Source of the DNA: Nematopogon swammerdamellus
Lineage: Eukaryota > Arthropoda > Insecta > Lepidoptera > Adelidae
Assembly (NCBI GenBank): GCA_946902875.1
Contig: OX336343.1
Span: 2,828,754-2,892,753, forward strand
Length of the DNA stretch: 64,000 nt
Direction: 5' to 3'
The position numbers were made by a program, and so were the translations under genes. The notes below the pieces were generated by a model. That model saw nothing but the letters and a program-made list of their open reading frames with translations, was not told the DNA's origin and searched no databases. This document shows, one piece after another, positions 1 to 9,600 of this stretch; the stretch's first letter is position 1, and each line of letters opens with the position of its first letter.

Positions 1-167
1 GTCGGCAGGCTTATGTCTAACAGTAGTCAAGATTGTTGTAATTTAAATCACCTATGACAAAACGCAGTTCGACGAGGTGTCGTGCAAAAGGGCGACGGGA
101 TAGCCACCACTCACCTTTGGCACGATTCTTGCTCTATGCTAAACGATGTGGTCGATTTGACCTGAAG

Positions 168-361
168 CTCGATCACGGGATTTAACCTACACCGCAGTAC
201 GCTATACGCCGCGCCGTGTTCTCAGCATAATTTTGTATGGAGAAACGAAGCAGCGCCTCTAGTGATAGATTTGCGAACTTCGCTTCTCCATACAAAATGA
301 TGCGGTGAGCACGGTGGCGTAGCGTAGTACGCGGTGTAGGTAAAATCTCGTGATCGAGCCT
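168..361. mobile_element. Foldback MITE
   Basis: Inverted halves: GCTCGATCACGGGATTT and CCTACACCGC at the left match GCGGTGTAGG and CTCGTGATCGAGC at the right. The arms continue through GTGTTCTC, TTTTGTATGGAGAA and their complements. A degraded family-C fragment lies just before it (75-160). Confidence 0.6.
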
Positions 362-492
362 CTGGGCGTTGTGTTTTCTTCGATGGCCGGCATGGCATTC
401 GTAACCCCCGCGTACGACCGAATGTCCATGGGCGTCGTTAGACACCTTATGGGTGGCCAGGTGCCACATGTCGCGCTTGCTATAAAAAAAAT
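362..492 (+). repeat. LINE 3'-tail-like repeat (family G)
   Basis: GGCCGGCATGGCATTCG, ATGGGCGTCGTTAGAC and TTATGGGTGGC recur at 29895-30005 (minus) and 53152-53210 (plus), each ending in an A-rich tail. This fits a truncated retroelement 3' end. Confidence 0.4.
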
Positions 493-627
493 TAAAAAAT
501 TGCAACGCTTTACATGCCCTCATTGTCGGAATACAGCGTGTGGTATGTTATGTATGGATAGAACTAATTGAGACAAGTTCGTGCAAAAAAATAAAAAAAA
601 AAAAGTGTGCAATAAAAAACTATTTAA

Positions 628-764
628 AAAAATATAAAAACCGCCTTCAAAAATGAATGAAATGCAAAAGCAAAAATAACCGACCGCCTTCAAATCTAGG
701 GCCTAGGGTTCGATTTTTTTTTTATTTCATACATTTTTGAAGGCGGTTTTTATATTTTAACCAA
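628..764. repeat. Short inverted repeat
   Basis: TATAAAAACCGCCTTCAAAAATG near the left end is repeated inverted at the right, about 60 bases apart. The remaining stretch 765-960 shows no recognisable feature. Confidence 0.5.
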
Positions 765-965
765 TATTCTCATGCAGCGGTACCCCCGGTATGAGCGAGG
801 GGTGCACTCTGAAACGAACCAGTGAAGAACAGTATCCGCTCTTGAAGATGACTGTGGTCGACGGAGCCCCAGGCGAGGGGGCATACAGGGTGTCTGCACC
901 ACGAGGCTGGCTGAAGCGATACACGGGTTAGAACACAATTTGTATTCTATCTAATACACTCCTGT

Positions 966-1165
966 CTGTCTGTACCTTTTTTTTACGGTTCCGTATCCGT
1001 CGTACGGGACCCGGTTATTATACTTATGACTATTACTAAGCCTACGCCGTCTGTCTGTCTGCCTGTCTGTCTGTCTGTCCGAGGGCTGGTACCTATATAT
1101 CTTGAATCGTAATAGGTAGCCCGTTGAAATTTTCACAGAATATGGATGATATGCACTAACTAATA
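966..1165 (+). repeat. Family-D repeat, partial
   Basis: It contains GGTTCCGTATCCGTCGTACG, a (GTCT)n tract, and CGTAATAGGTAGCCCGTTGA, the signature of this abundant lepidopteran repeat. A second fragment (3' end, CGCGAGTCCGACTCGCACTT) lies at 1768-1848. Confidence 0.55.
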
Positions 1166-1186
1166 ATAACTTGGCCCAAACCACTC

Positions 1187-1586
1187 GGCGGGTGGCCGAG
1201 TGGTTTGGGCATCGGCTTCTCATGCGAGAGGTCCACGGTTCGAATCCGGTCGGCGTGTACCAATGAGTTTTTTCTGACGAAAAAATTTACGTCCATACCT
1301 ACACCTGCTGCTTCACCGTTCGGAACCGGTGTAAAACTGTAGGTTCCTTCCCTTGCCCCTTACTAGGTGGTAGGCTCAAATTGTAGCCGACAGTACCACC
1401 GTACTGGATGTAAGATGGCCGCATAGCAGCTTCGGTTGTGTACTCCTCTAGTCCAGTATAGTATAGCCAGCAATCCAGGGAAGTCTCCGGTATGGCACCT
1501 ACCTTCTCGGAGGTGATATTGGCTGGTCGGAGCATGCGCTTTGGCCCCTCCGACTCAGCCACCCATACCGGATTACATAAAAAATT
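1187..1586 (+). mobile_element. SINE-A copy (tRNA-type head)
   Basis: The head has an A box (TGGCCGAGTGG) and a perfect B box (GGTTCGAATCC). The shared central domain (AACTGTAGGTTCCTTCCCTT...GGTAG) and the tail ending CCGGATTACATAAAA follow. Presumed 7SL-independent, RNA polymerase III-transcribed and LINE-mobilised. Confidence 0.75.
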
Positions 1587-1891
1587 TTTTTAATAAATAT
1601 GTGCACATTTCTTGTTTCTCACTTCCCGTTTCTTGAGTTGGAGACCATAAACATATTTTTTTTCCAACGTTTTTTTTTTGTTTCTGCTCTATCGTTAAAA
1701 CGTTAAGAGTCCTACTTGGTGTGATTATAGTGCAAACTTGAAAGTAAACTAACAAATAATAATAAAAAAAAAACAGGGCAATTATGTGGCGGTACGGAAT
1801 CCTCGATGCGGTGCGCGAGTCCGACTCGCACTTGGCCGGTTTTTTGTCTCACTCCTGCCGCGCCGCCGCGCCGCTGTCTCGTGGTCGGCCG

Positions 1892-2015
1892 TGACGTTGC
1901 CGTCACGGTGCCGTTGCCGTCACGGTGCCGTTGCCGTCACGGTGCCGTTTCCGTCACGGTGCCGTTTCCGTCACGGTGCCGTTGCCGCCACTGTGCCGTT
2001 GCCTTACCGTTATCG
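1892..2015 (+). repeat. 18-base minisatellite
   Basis: At least six tandem, slightly diverged copies of GTTGCCGTCACGGTGCC. The reading frames across it are artefacts of the repeat. Confidence 0.75.
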
Positions 2016-2115
2016 CCATTCAGGCAGCCATTATATTTTGAAGTTAACAATATTAAAATATCTCGCTTTATCTGTTCGACTTCTTCAACCAATATCAACC
2101 AAATGGTATTTAATG

Positions 2116-2458
2116 TACCGCGTGGGGCCGGTACTTAAAAGAATAGCCACACTGCATCTCTCCTTGTGTACGTCGTGAAAGGCGACTAAGGAATAAGGAA
2201 ACGATGCCGTGCTAAAGGGCGATAGGATGGCCACCTCTCACCTTGGCACGGTCCTTCCACCGAGTCATGCAGCAGGTGGGTCTTCATGCCTTACTTCCTG
2301 CTTGATATAGTTATCTTGTATTCTTTTCCGAATACTTTGCTAAACGTGGTGGTCGGTGTTGCGCTGTAATTTACAGCACAACACTTGTACTTGCAGCACA
2401 ACACCGATTACTCTGATTACCCCGATTGTCGGTATATAGCGTGTGGTATGTATATATT
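2116..2458 (+). repeat. Family-C element, near full length
   Basis: It starts TACCGCGTGGGGCCGGTACTT and passes CTGCATCTCTCC, GGCACGGTCCTTCCACC and AAACGTGGTGGTCGGTGTTG, ending CGTGTGGTATGTATAT. A SINE-B copy is inserted directly after its tail. Confidence 0.6.
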
Positions 2459-2834
2459 GTCAGCCTCGGTAGCTCAGTGGTCCGGTCGGTCGACTGTTGT
2501 TAAGCACACCTGGGCACGGTCAGTACTTGGATGGGTGACCGCTCGACCGTTGGAGGCTGACCGTGGTTCGGATTCCACGTAAAACTGTAGGCCCCTTCCC
2601 TTCTTGCCTTACCTTTAGGTGGTAGGGTTTATCCCGCCCGGGTTGATACCACCGTACTGAATGAAACCTCGGTCGAAACGGCTATGTAAAATGTTTTCCG
2701 TCCAGTTCAGTGTAGCCGACATGAAATGAAGGGGAGCACTTACATGGCACGTAATTCACCCGGTGTTATGGGCTGATATGTTGCACAGATGTTGTAGGTG
2801 ATGTAGCCAACCGTGTCAGTTTCCATAAAAAAAA
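2459..2834 (+). mobile_element. SINE-B copy with tRNA/5S chimeric head
   Basis: The head reads TAGCTCAGTGG (tRNA A-box like), then GGTCAGTACTTGGATGGGTG (5S rRNA internal-promoter like), then GGTTCGGATTCC (B-box like). The central domain and a tail ending TCAGTTTCCATAAAA follow. It ends just upstream of the glycosyltransferase ATG at 2877. Confidence 0.72.
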
Positions 2835-2876
2835 CTAATATATGCTTAATCTACATGTGAACACTTAGAGAACGAA

Positions 2877-4364
2877 ATGTTGGTTTTGACAGAACGCGTG
2901 CCCGCCTGCTGGCTGACCCTCGTGCTGATAGTGGTGAGCGTGGTAGGAGTGTTCGCCCTCAGTGCCACCGTCAGCAAGCGACAAGCGCTTCTCATCAAGT
3001 TATTCAACGAGAGGCTGCATCGCCAGCGGGAGCATCGCATTGGAGAACCACCCGCTGACCTCTATTACTACAAAATAATTCAAGACCGAGCGGCCTCGTT
3101 CCATCGATACTCGTTGTATCTATCAGACATGGCTTCCAGATACCCATCCCTTAACCTACACGTCTTCTTCCTCGTCGACGAATCTCAGAACATGTTGCGA
3201 GAATACCACAGCAGGCACGCCAAGAAAACCTTCAAGATACGACCAGATTTCTTCTCCAGGAACATCGAAATTAAAAACTTCCAGCGAGAGGTGAGAGAAT
3301 TCACGGCAGCATACCCCAACGTAAATGTGACGATCGCACCTCTGGACAAGGAAATGATGACGTCGCCAATGAGTTACAAATGGCGAACCATACCAAAGAC
3401 GATCCTTCAGTTTTACTGCGGTGCTCATGCCGTTTGGAAGAACGGTGGCATTGCTCTAGACTTAGATACATTCAATGATGACTTCAGGCAACATCGGAAA
3501 CCAGACGAACGTATCGCAATGATCTTAGAACGTTACAATGACGGTTTAAAAGTAAAAAGAGTTGATATTGATGATAAATTTGACATGCGTCCTGTAGAAG
3601 AATCTTTATTTTCCGTAAACTTTTACTCTATATGGGGCTTGTTGCGCGATCGTCTGTTCCATAATACGACAAATCTAATGAAGAACTTTGATATGCCAAT
3701 TGCAGAAAATGATGATGTGCCTCTTACTCGAAAGCACAGATCCAAGCGTGACACTGTTTTTATGGACCGAGTTACAGAGATTTTAAGCAATTCCTCTGCC
3801 TCCAATTCTTCATCTAGGGGCACCGGTGGAGAACCACAAGCTACCACTAAGAATGATGCAAAAGTACAATCTTCCGTTACGGATGCCACTCCAAGTGACG
3901 TTGACATCGATCCTCCGAAGACCAGTCCACTTACCAATTCGAAGAAACCAAACGTGATCGTTTGGAAGAAGCCAGTCAGCAACGTCGCCAGCGTTCAGAA
4001 CCCAATATTAATGGTTGATTTTAGTTTCGATCTGGACGACGACATGTGGCCGGATTCGATTTGGCCCTTAAATTATCTGTCGAATCAGCCGCCTCGGATT
4101 GGAAGCTTTGGAGGTTCTCCGGACTTTTTTCTACCATCGAAACCTTTGAATGAAGCAAAGAAACCTTCAGCAAATCGATTATTGGTGTTGGAAGCTGAAG
4201 GAAGGTTTATTTCTACCCGTGTTCGCTACCATCCATTCCTCGGACGTGTATTGTTCCCCATATGCTCTCAGACGGCAGTTAGGAGCGTTTTTGAAAGAGT
4301 TTTAGCCTATAATTGTTATGGTTCTTCCGAGGTCGACTTCTGTGCGGACCTTTATTTTCTTTAA
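2877..4364 (+). CDS. Type II membrane glycosyltransferase-like protein (DXD sugar-binding type), intronless
   Basis: A 495-residue uninterrupted reading frame. Residues about 10-33 form one hydrophobic segment after a short N-terminus, as expected for a Golgi type II membrane protein. Residues 100-200 follow the pattern of the DXD-type sugar-transferase / alpha-1,4-galactosyltransferase fold: a hydrophobic strand (LHVFFLVDES), a TSPMSYKW segment, then GGIALDLDT at 190-198 with the DXD aspartates D195 and D197. Known members of that fold use the DXD to bind a metal-nucleotide sugar. Residues about 278-370 are a Ser/Thr/Asn-rich low-complexity insertion holding a basic RSKR site (288-291). The C-terminal third (VLEAEGRF onward) has several Cys but does not resemble the usual C-terminal galactosyltransferase domain to me. 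A SINE-B copy ends about 40 bases before the ATG. CTTAG just upstream could be a 3' splice site for a 5' UTR exon. The fold call is moderate; substrate is unknown. Confidence 0.68.
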   Translation: MLVLTERVPACWLTLVLIVVSVVGVFALSATVSKRQALLIKLFNERLHRQREHRIGEPPADLYYYKIIQDRAASFHRYSLYLSDMASRYPSLNLHVFFLVDESQNMLREYHSRHAKKTFKIRPDFFSRNIEIKNFQREVREFTAAYPNVNVTIAPLDKEMMTSPMSYKWRTIPKTILQFYCGAHAVWKNGGIALDLDTFNDDFRQHRKPDERIAMILERYNDGLKVKRVDIDDKFDMRPVEESLFSVNFYSIWGLLRDRLFHNTTNLMKNFDMPIAENDDVPLTRKHRSKRDTVFMDRVTEILSNSSASNSSSRGTGGEPQATTKNDAKVQSSVTDATPSDVDIDPPKTSPLTNSKKPNVIVWKKPVSNVASVQNPILMVDFSFDLDDDMWPDSIWPLNYLSNQPPRIGSFGGSPDFFLPSKPLNEAKKPSANRLLVLEAEGRFISTRVRYHPFLGRVLFPICSQTAVRSVFERVLAYNCYGSSEVDFCADLYFL

Positions 4365-4574
4365 CTTTTATGAATGTTCATTGTTATTTGTTCAATGTTC
4401 ATTGTATTGTAATAATAGATGTTTTTTTTTAGATCGTACAATCGTTACCAATAATAATTGATGGAAATGTAATTTTTTTTTTAAATAATACAAATACTGA
4501 TTTATTGATACGTGAGTTTATTTTTTTACTGTTAACAAAATTGCTGAAGGTTAGTTTCATTTGGAGAGGTTTCA
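4365..4574. other. 3' flank of the glycosyltransferase gene
   Basis: AT-rich sequence with repeated TGTTCATTGT motifs. No canonical AATAAA within 100 bases of the stop, so the polyadenylation site is unclear. Confidence 0.3.
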
Positions 4575-4732
4575 ATGTGTATCTCTCCGTGCATGTCGTA
4601 AAAGGCGACGTGAGGGATAAGGACAAGATGCCGTGCGTAACGGCGATAGGGTAGCCACCTCTCACCTTGACATGGCCCTTACACCGAGTCTTGTAGCAGG
4701 TGGAGCTTCGTGCCTTACTTGCTGCTTGATAG

Positions 4733-5929
4733 CCTTCCGGACCATAATGTTGAATTTGCAAAATGTTGAATTGTTATCATGTTGAATTCGCAAAATGTTA
4801 AATCCCAAAAAGTTGAATTCGTAAAAAGTTGAATATCCCATTAGTACCACAATGTTGCATTCCTAAAATGTTGAGTTCGCCGAGTTCGCTAAAAGTTGAA
4901 CATTGTGTTCCGGGAGGATGTTTTTAGATTATCAAAGGGTTATTATGTTGTAAAAATAAAATAAAAAATTGTTATGTTAATTTTTTATTTATTAACGTAC
5001 ATTAAAAACAAAATCTAGTTACTTGTAATCCTTAACTAAAATCAAAACCGTACTTGTAATCATTAACTAAGACACTCTACGTGTAATCCTTAACTAAAAA
5101 CAAAACAAAAATTTTACGTAAAATGTCGTAAAAAAATGTATTAAAATAACAGCGAATATCGTTTAGGGTTTCGCTCAACAAACTTACTTGACATGTCTTA
5201 AAAAATTTGTTGAATGGGATTTAAATTTTTGCAAACTTCTTCCTTGATATCATTCAAAAGCCCTGTAATTTTGATTTCATTTTGATCGGTCAAGCACTTA
5301 TGGCTGGTTTCACGAATTATTTTAGTTTTATCGGTGCTTAAGGTTACGGTAGCTGTACATATTTCACGATGTGTGCACTTCCACCGTGTCGTACCGTCAT
5401 GATTCGTCTTCCCATTTTTATTTAGTGCCCACTTCCCTTTTATTATTAGAAGATCTTTATATTTACGGTTTTTTGCAAATACTATATGTTTGAAAAGATC
5501 CATAATGCGTTTATTTTATATTTTTACTATTATGCTTCATTTCATCACAAACAGGAAATTATGAACTTGACACTTGGCTATTGGCCGTCATTTCTCTATA
5601 TTGTTTCTTCGTAGTGCTTACTCTATACATAAAATCTCTTTGCTTGACACTGACAATTGTAAAGGATAATGACAAATCACATAACTTTATTACAAGTGGC
5701 CAGTACTAGTATTGGTTCACAGACGATTTTAGGAATTCAACACTGTGGGTCCAGAAAATTAAACTTTTTGCGAATTCAACGTTTTGTGATTCAACATTTT
5801 AGGAATTCAACATTGTGGGTCCAGAAAATTCAACTTTTTACGAATTCAACGTTTTGGGATTCAACATTTTGCGAATTCAACATGATAAGAATTCAACATT
5901 TTGCAAATTCAACATTATGGTCCGGAAGG
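4733..5929. mobile_element. 1.2-kb TIR element with 8-base target duplication and FLYWCH-like ORF
   Basis: It begins CCTTCCGGACCATAATGTTG and ends with the exact inverse. Both arms continue for about 170 bases as tandem variants of GAATTCAACATTTTGC. CTTGATAG is duplicated on each side (4725-4732, 5930-5937). It is inserted in a family-C copy whose original sequence reads through once. An 8-base duplication fits hAT- or P-type insertion; a FLYWCH domain is more often seen in Mutator-like elements. No transposase is visible. Confidence 0.8.
5198..5503 (-). CDS. FLYWCH-like zinc-finger ORF inside the TIR element
   Basis: 101 codons from ATG to the stop. Residues 8-70 follow the FLYWCH pattern: a hydrophobic start (VFAKNRKYKDLLIIKGKWAL), then RWKC-x5-C (RWKCTHREIC), TATVTLSTD, and a final SHKC where the family usually has H-x-H. 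FLYWCH domains bind DNA or proteins. The ORF lies centrally between the inverted arms of the element and was probably carried or captured by it. The Cys in place of the last His may impair zinc binding or may still be a ligand. Confidence 0.5.
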   Translation of the reverse strand: MDLFKHIVFAKNRKYKDLLIIKGKWALNKNGKTNHDGTTRWKCTHREICTATVTLSTDKTKIIRETSHKCLTDQNEIKITGLLNDIKEEVCKNLNPIQQIF

Positions 5930-6133
5930 CTTGATAGTTATCTGACGTTTCTAAACGTGGTGGTCGGTGTTATGCTGTAATTTACAAGAGTACTTGCAGC
6001 ACAACACTGATTACTCTGCTTACCCCGATGAGTGTGGGATGTGTGGTATGTTTATATTATGTAGGTTTCAATGTTTTTCCTAGGCTCGACTTGTTACATT
6101 CAACAAACTATAGTGTCGAGTGCCACAGTCAAA

Positions 6134-6277
6134 CTGGGAAGTGGTCGTTTTGGGAAATGGACGATCAGCGAATGGTCATTACGGGAAGTGGACGTCCGAA
6201 TGGTCATTCTGGGATGTGGTCCTTTTGGGAAGTGGTCCTTTTGGGAAGTGGTCATTTTAGGAAGTGGTCATTATGGG
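6134..6277 (+). repeat. GGGAAGTGGTC tandem repeat
   Basis: About eight diverged copies of a 17-base unit, GGGAAGTGGTCATTTT. It resembles in style the subrepeats of the 4733-5929 arms but has a different sequence. A possible plus-strand donor AAACAG|gtgagc lies downstream at 6473. Otherwise 6278-6519 has no recognised feature. Confidence 0.55.
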
Positions 6278-6519
6278 CCGAAACGATTTTGTCAAATGTC
6301 ACAGATTCGTTTTAACAGTGAATATCGTTTTCACTCTTCATAATTTTGGGAATGTGTATTATCGGGTCGTTCCTCGTGGTCCCACGTGACCGTGCCCGGG
6401 TGCGCTTTATTTCACGATAGGACGTCGATCCATCGAGCTGGCGAGGCCTACTGCGAAAGATTAAACAGGTGAGCTAAAATTAAAACTGCAGCTTTTTTTT
6501 TTAAACTTTATAGTTTGTC

Positions 6520-6525
6520 TTTATT
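6520..6525 (-). terminator. Polyadenylation signal of gene C
   Basis: AATAAA on the minus strand about 50 bases beyond the TAG of gene C, followed by T-rich sequence. Confidence 0.5.
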
Positions 6526-6571
6526 TTTTTCAAAATAGTTTCAGACCTTGCTCCCTTGAATGTTGTCGGTG

Positions 6572-6647
6572 CTAACGGACTGTTGCGGAGCGACCTTCCT
6601 CGACGCACGGCTGGTGGTTGTTTTCGAAAAACTTTGCTATGAAAAAC
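6572..6647 (-). CDS. Gene C last exon with stop
   Basis: After TTTTTGGTTTCAG one base completes the Trp codon begun in exon d, then FFIAKFFENN...GRSATVR and a TAG stop. A polyadenylation signal follows at 6520-6525. The good pyrimidine-rich acceptor and exact phase match support this as the 3' end of gene C. Confidence 0.55.
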
Positions 6648-9600
6648 CTGAAACCAAAAACAGTATTGTCAGTTGGTCGGCGCTCGCGAGAATCGCTAGA
6701 AGACGATAGCACACGCCGTGTCCCGACAATCGGAGTAAGCAAAGTAATCGGAGTTGTGCTGCAGGTACTCTTGTAAATTGTAGCACAACACGTTTAGCCA
6801 AGTATTCGGACAAGACAACTATCAAGCAGCAAGTAAGGTACGAAGACCCACCCGCTGCATGACTCGGTGGAAGGATCGTTCCAAAGTGAGAGGTGGCTAG
6901 CCTGATCGTTCCAAAGTGAGAGGTGGCTAGCCTGTCGCCCTTTAGCACGACATATTATCCTTATCCCTTAGTCGTCTTAAACGACATGCACGGGGAGAGA
7001 TGCAGTGGGGCCATTTTTTTAAGGACCGGCCCAACAGTACCCACATAAGTAGTTAGAAGACGACAAGACTCGTAACTCTGATTGATTGATAGCTCAGTGG
7101 TGCGGTCGGTCGACTATTGTTAAGCAACCCTTAGCGCGTTCCGTACTTGGATGGGTGACCACTCGACCGTTGGAGGCTGACCGTGGTTCGGATTCCACGT
7201 TAAACTGTAGGTTCCTACCCTTCTTACCTTACTAGGTGGTAGGGTTTAAGCCGCTCGGGTTGGTACCACCTCACTAAATGAAACGGCGGTCGAAACGGCT
7301 TTGTAAATAGTTCGCGTTTTCCGCCCAGTTCAGTGTAGCCGACATGAAATGAAGGGAAGCACTGCCATGGCCCCTAGTTCACCCGGTGTTATGTGTTGAC
7401 ATCACGAATGTTGTAGGTGATGTGGCCAACTGTGTCAGTTTCCACAACAAACAAAAAAACCGACGGGCGACGCGACGTAGGCTTTAGTAATAGGCTTTTC
7501 CGTATGCATACGGAACCCTAAAAAATAAAAACCGGTCATGTGCGAGTCGAACTCGCGCACCAGGGTTTCGTATCGCTGTGTCATGGTCAGCGCTGCTTCA
7601 TACTGTTTTCCGTAGATGGCGCGCATACACTTTTTGGTTTCTAGTATGGGGACCCCCTTGAATTTTTTGCTTTTTCTTATTTTTATTATTTGCTGTTATA
7701 TCGGCCATAATAAATAACACATATTCTGTGAAAATTTCAACGGGCTACCTATTACGGTTCAAGAGATACAGCCACTCCTTGGATACAGCCCTCGGACAGA
7801 CGGACAGACAGACGGAGTAAACTTACTAATAGGGTACCGTACGTCGGATACTTTCATTCATATTCATGTTTATTAATTCCTTTGGTACCACGGTACACTC
7901 GAATAAGTCAGGCATATACATTTACACACACATTGAACAGAACGCATCATAAATTATTATTAGCTATGTATTTCTAATAATATTCAATAATATTTATATA
8001 AAATCTTTGAGTTCGAGCAAAAAGCGTCGGGTGGCCGAGTGGTTTGCGCATCGGCTTCTCATGCGAGAGGTCCTCGGTTCGAATCCGGTCGGCGTGTACC
8101 AATGAGCTTTTTCTGACGAAAAAATTTACGTGCATACCTACACCTGCTGCTTCACCGTTCGGAACCGGTGTAAAACTGTATAGTAGGTCCCTTCCCTTGC
8201 CCCTTACTAGGTGGTAGGGTCAAATTGTAGCCGACTGGGTTGGTGGTACCACCGTACTGGATGTAAGATGGCCGCATAGCAGCCTCGGTTGTGTTCTCCT
8301 CTAGTCCAGTATAGCCAGCAATCCAGGGAAGTCTCCGGTATGGCACATACCTTCTCGGAGGTGATATTGGCTGGTCAGAGCATGCGCTTTGGCCCCTCCG
8401 ACTCAGCCACCCGTACCGGATTACATAAAAAAAAAAACCTAAAAAACTGACCAGACGAATAATTCAGCTGCTATGAGTAGCGTGGCGCAGGCCGCCTGCA
8501 GCATCGCTCGCGCCGGCGCCGAGCCCATCAGCACCAGCGCTGTCGTCAGCGCGGCGTCGGCTGCGTCCGCGCACACCTCCGCCGCGGCGGCGAGCAGCGC
8601 CGGCGCAGCGAGCCAGCGCGCCCCGTGCTGCCACCATGCCTCCTTCGCATTTTTGGATTGATATTACTAGGCGGTAGGATTTAACCCGCCCGGGCTGGTA
8701 CCACCGCACTGAATGAAAGGTTGGTCGAAGCGGCTATGTAAACCGTTTGTGTTTTCCGTCCAGTTCAGTGTAGCCGGCACGACCCACGGGAAGCACTGAC
8801 GTGGCACCAAGTTCACCCGGTGTTATGGGCTGACATCACGGATGCTGTAGGTGATGTAGCCAACCATGTCAGTTTCCATAAAAAAACAAGACTATTAGAC
8901 AAATTTATATATAAAATATTTAGCGGCAAATATTATACATAACTTGGCGTTAGTTTCATCGAAATCGTTTCAGTAGATCCGGAGATATCTGCGTGTGACC
9001 GACAGACAGACAGACAGACACCAGAGCGATCCCATAAGGATCCCTTTTTTCGCAATTTGCGACGAGCTCGGTTTAAGAGCATTCATATGGCAAAACAAAA
9101 ATTCGAAAGACTAATATAATATATATATATATAATATTTCGCTTGGAGAAATTGGCTCCCAAAGTGTGTTCTGTCGATTATTCCATGGAGAGTACTCGGT
9201 GGAGCTGTCCCGTCCCCTTTCCCAGCTGTGGAAAGGGGACGCGATCCCGCCGTCCCCTTTCCACCTCCGCAGTACTCCGCACCACGCGCACTGGGCAGGG
9301 ATTGCATCCCTACACGTAGGACTTGGATTCGATTCGATTATATTTGTAGGTTGGGCGGTTGAATAAAAAGTCGGCGGCGGCGTCGTCATTCTCCGAACGA
9401 ATCTCTACTACAAACCAATCCATGGAATCGTAAGTATAATTAATATAATATACCTTAGACATGACAGCCATCATCAGAAGCAAAGATGAGGTGGCAGTCA
9501 CAAAGGCACTCAACCGGCTGGGGCCCAACACGAACCGGATCAGCGGTTTGGCCATTCTGAAATCAGCACACGACTCGAATCTGGCAAAAGCACACCTTTT

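Larger units (their letters stand above)
4575..6060 (+). repeat. Family-C element interrupted by a DNA transposon
   Basis: The left part (to 4732) ends GCTGCTTGATAG. The right part resumes at 5930 with CTTGATAGTTATC and runs to GTGTGGTATGT. The interruption is the element 4733-5929. Confidence 0.65.

Noticed and set aside
1786..2178. 130- and 110-codon plus-strand frames
   Set aside because: They run through an 18-base minisatellite whose unit length is a multiple of three, so open frames arise automatically.
2462..2582. 5S rRNA gene candidates at SINE-B heads
   Set aside because: Only the internal-promoter part resembles 5S rRNA and it is followed by a repetitive SINE body.
3156..3982. Minus-strand frames within the glycosyltransferase gene
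   Set aside because: Shadows of the 495-codon plus-strand frame.
6370..6473. Possible plus-strand exon ending AAACAG|gtgagc
   Set aside because: Good donor but no start, no acceptor partner and no coding continuation found downstream.
8473..8661. Plus-strand Ala/Ser-rich 62-codon ORF
   Set aside because: It is the complement of gene C exon d. The minus-strand frame is hydrophobic and joins its neighbours in phase.
9001..9020. CRISPR-like short tandem repeats (CAGA and GTCT tracts)
   Set aside because: Simple microsatellites within family-D repeats of a eukaryotic genome, with no spacers.
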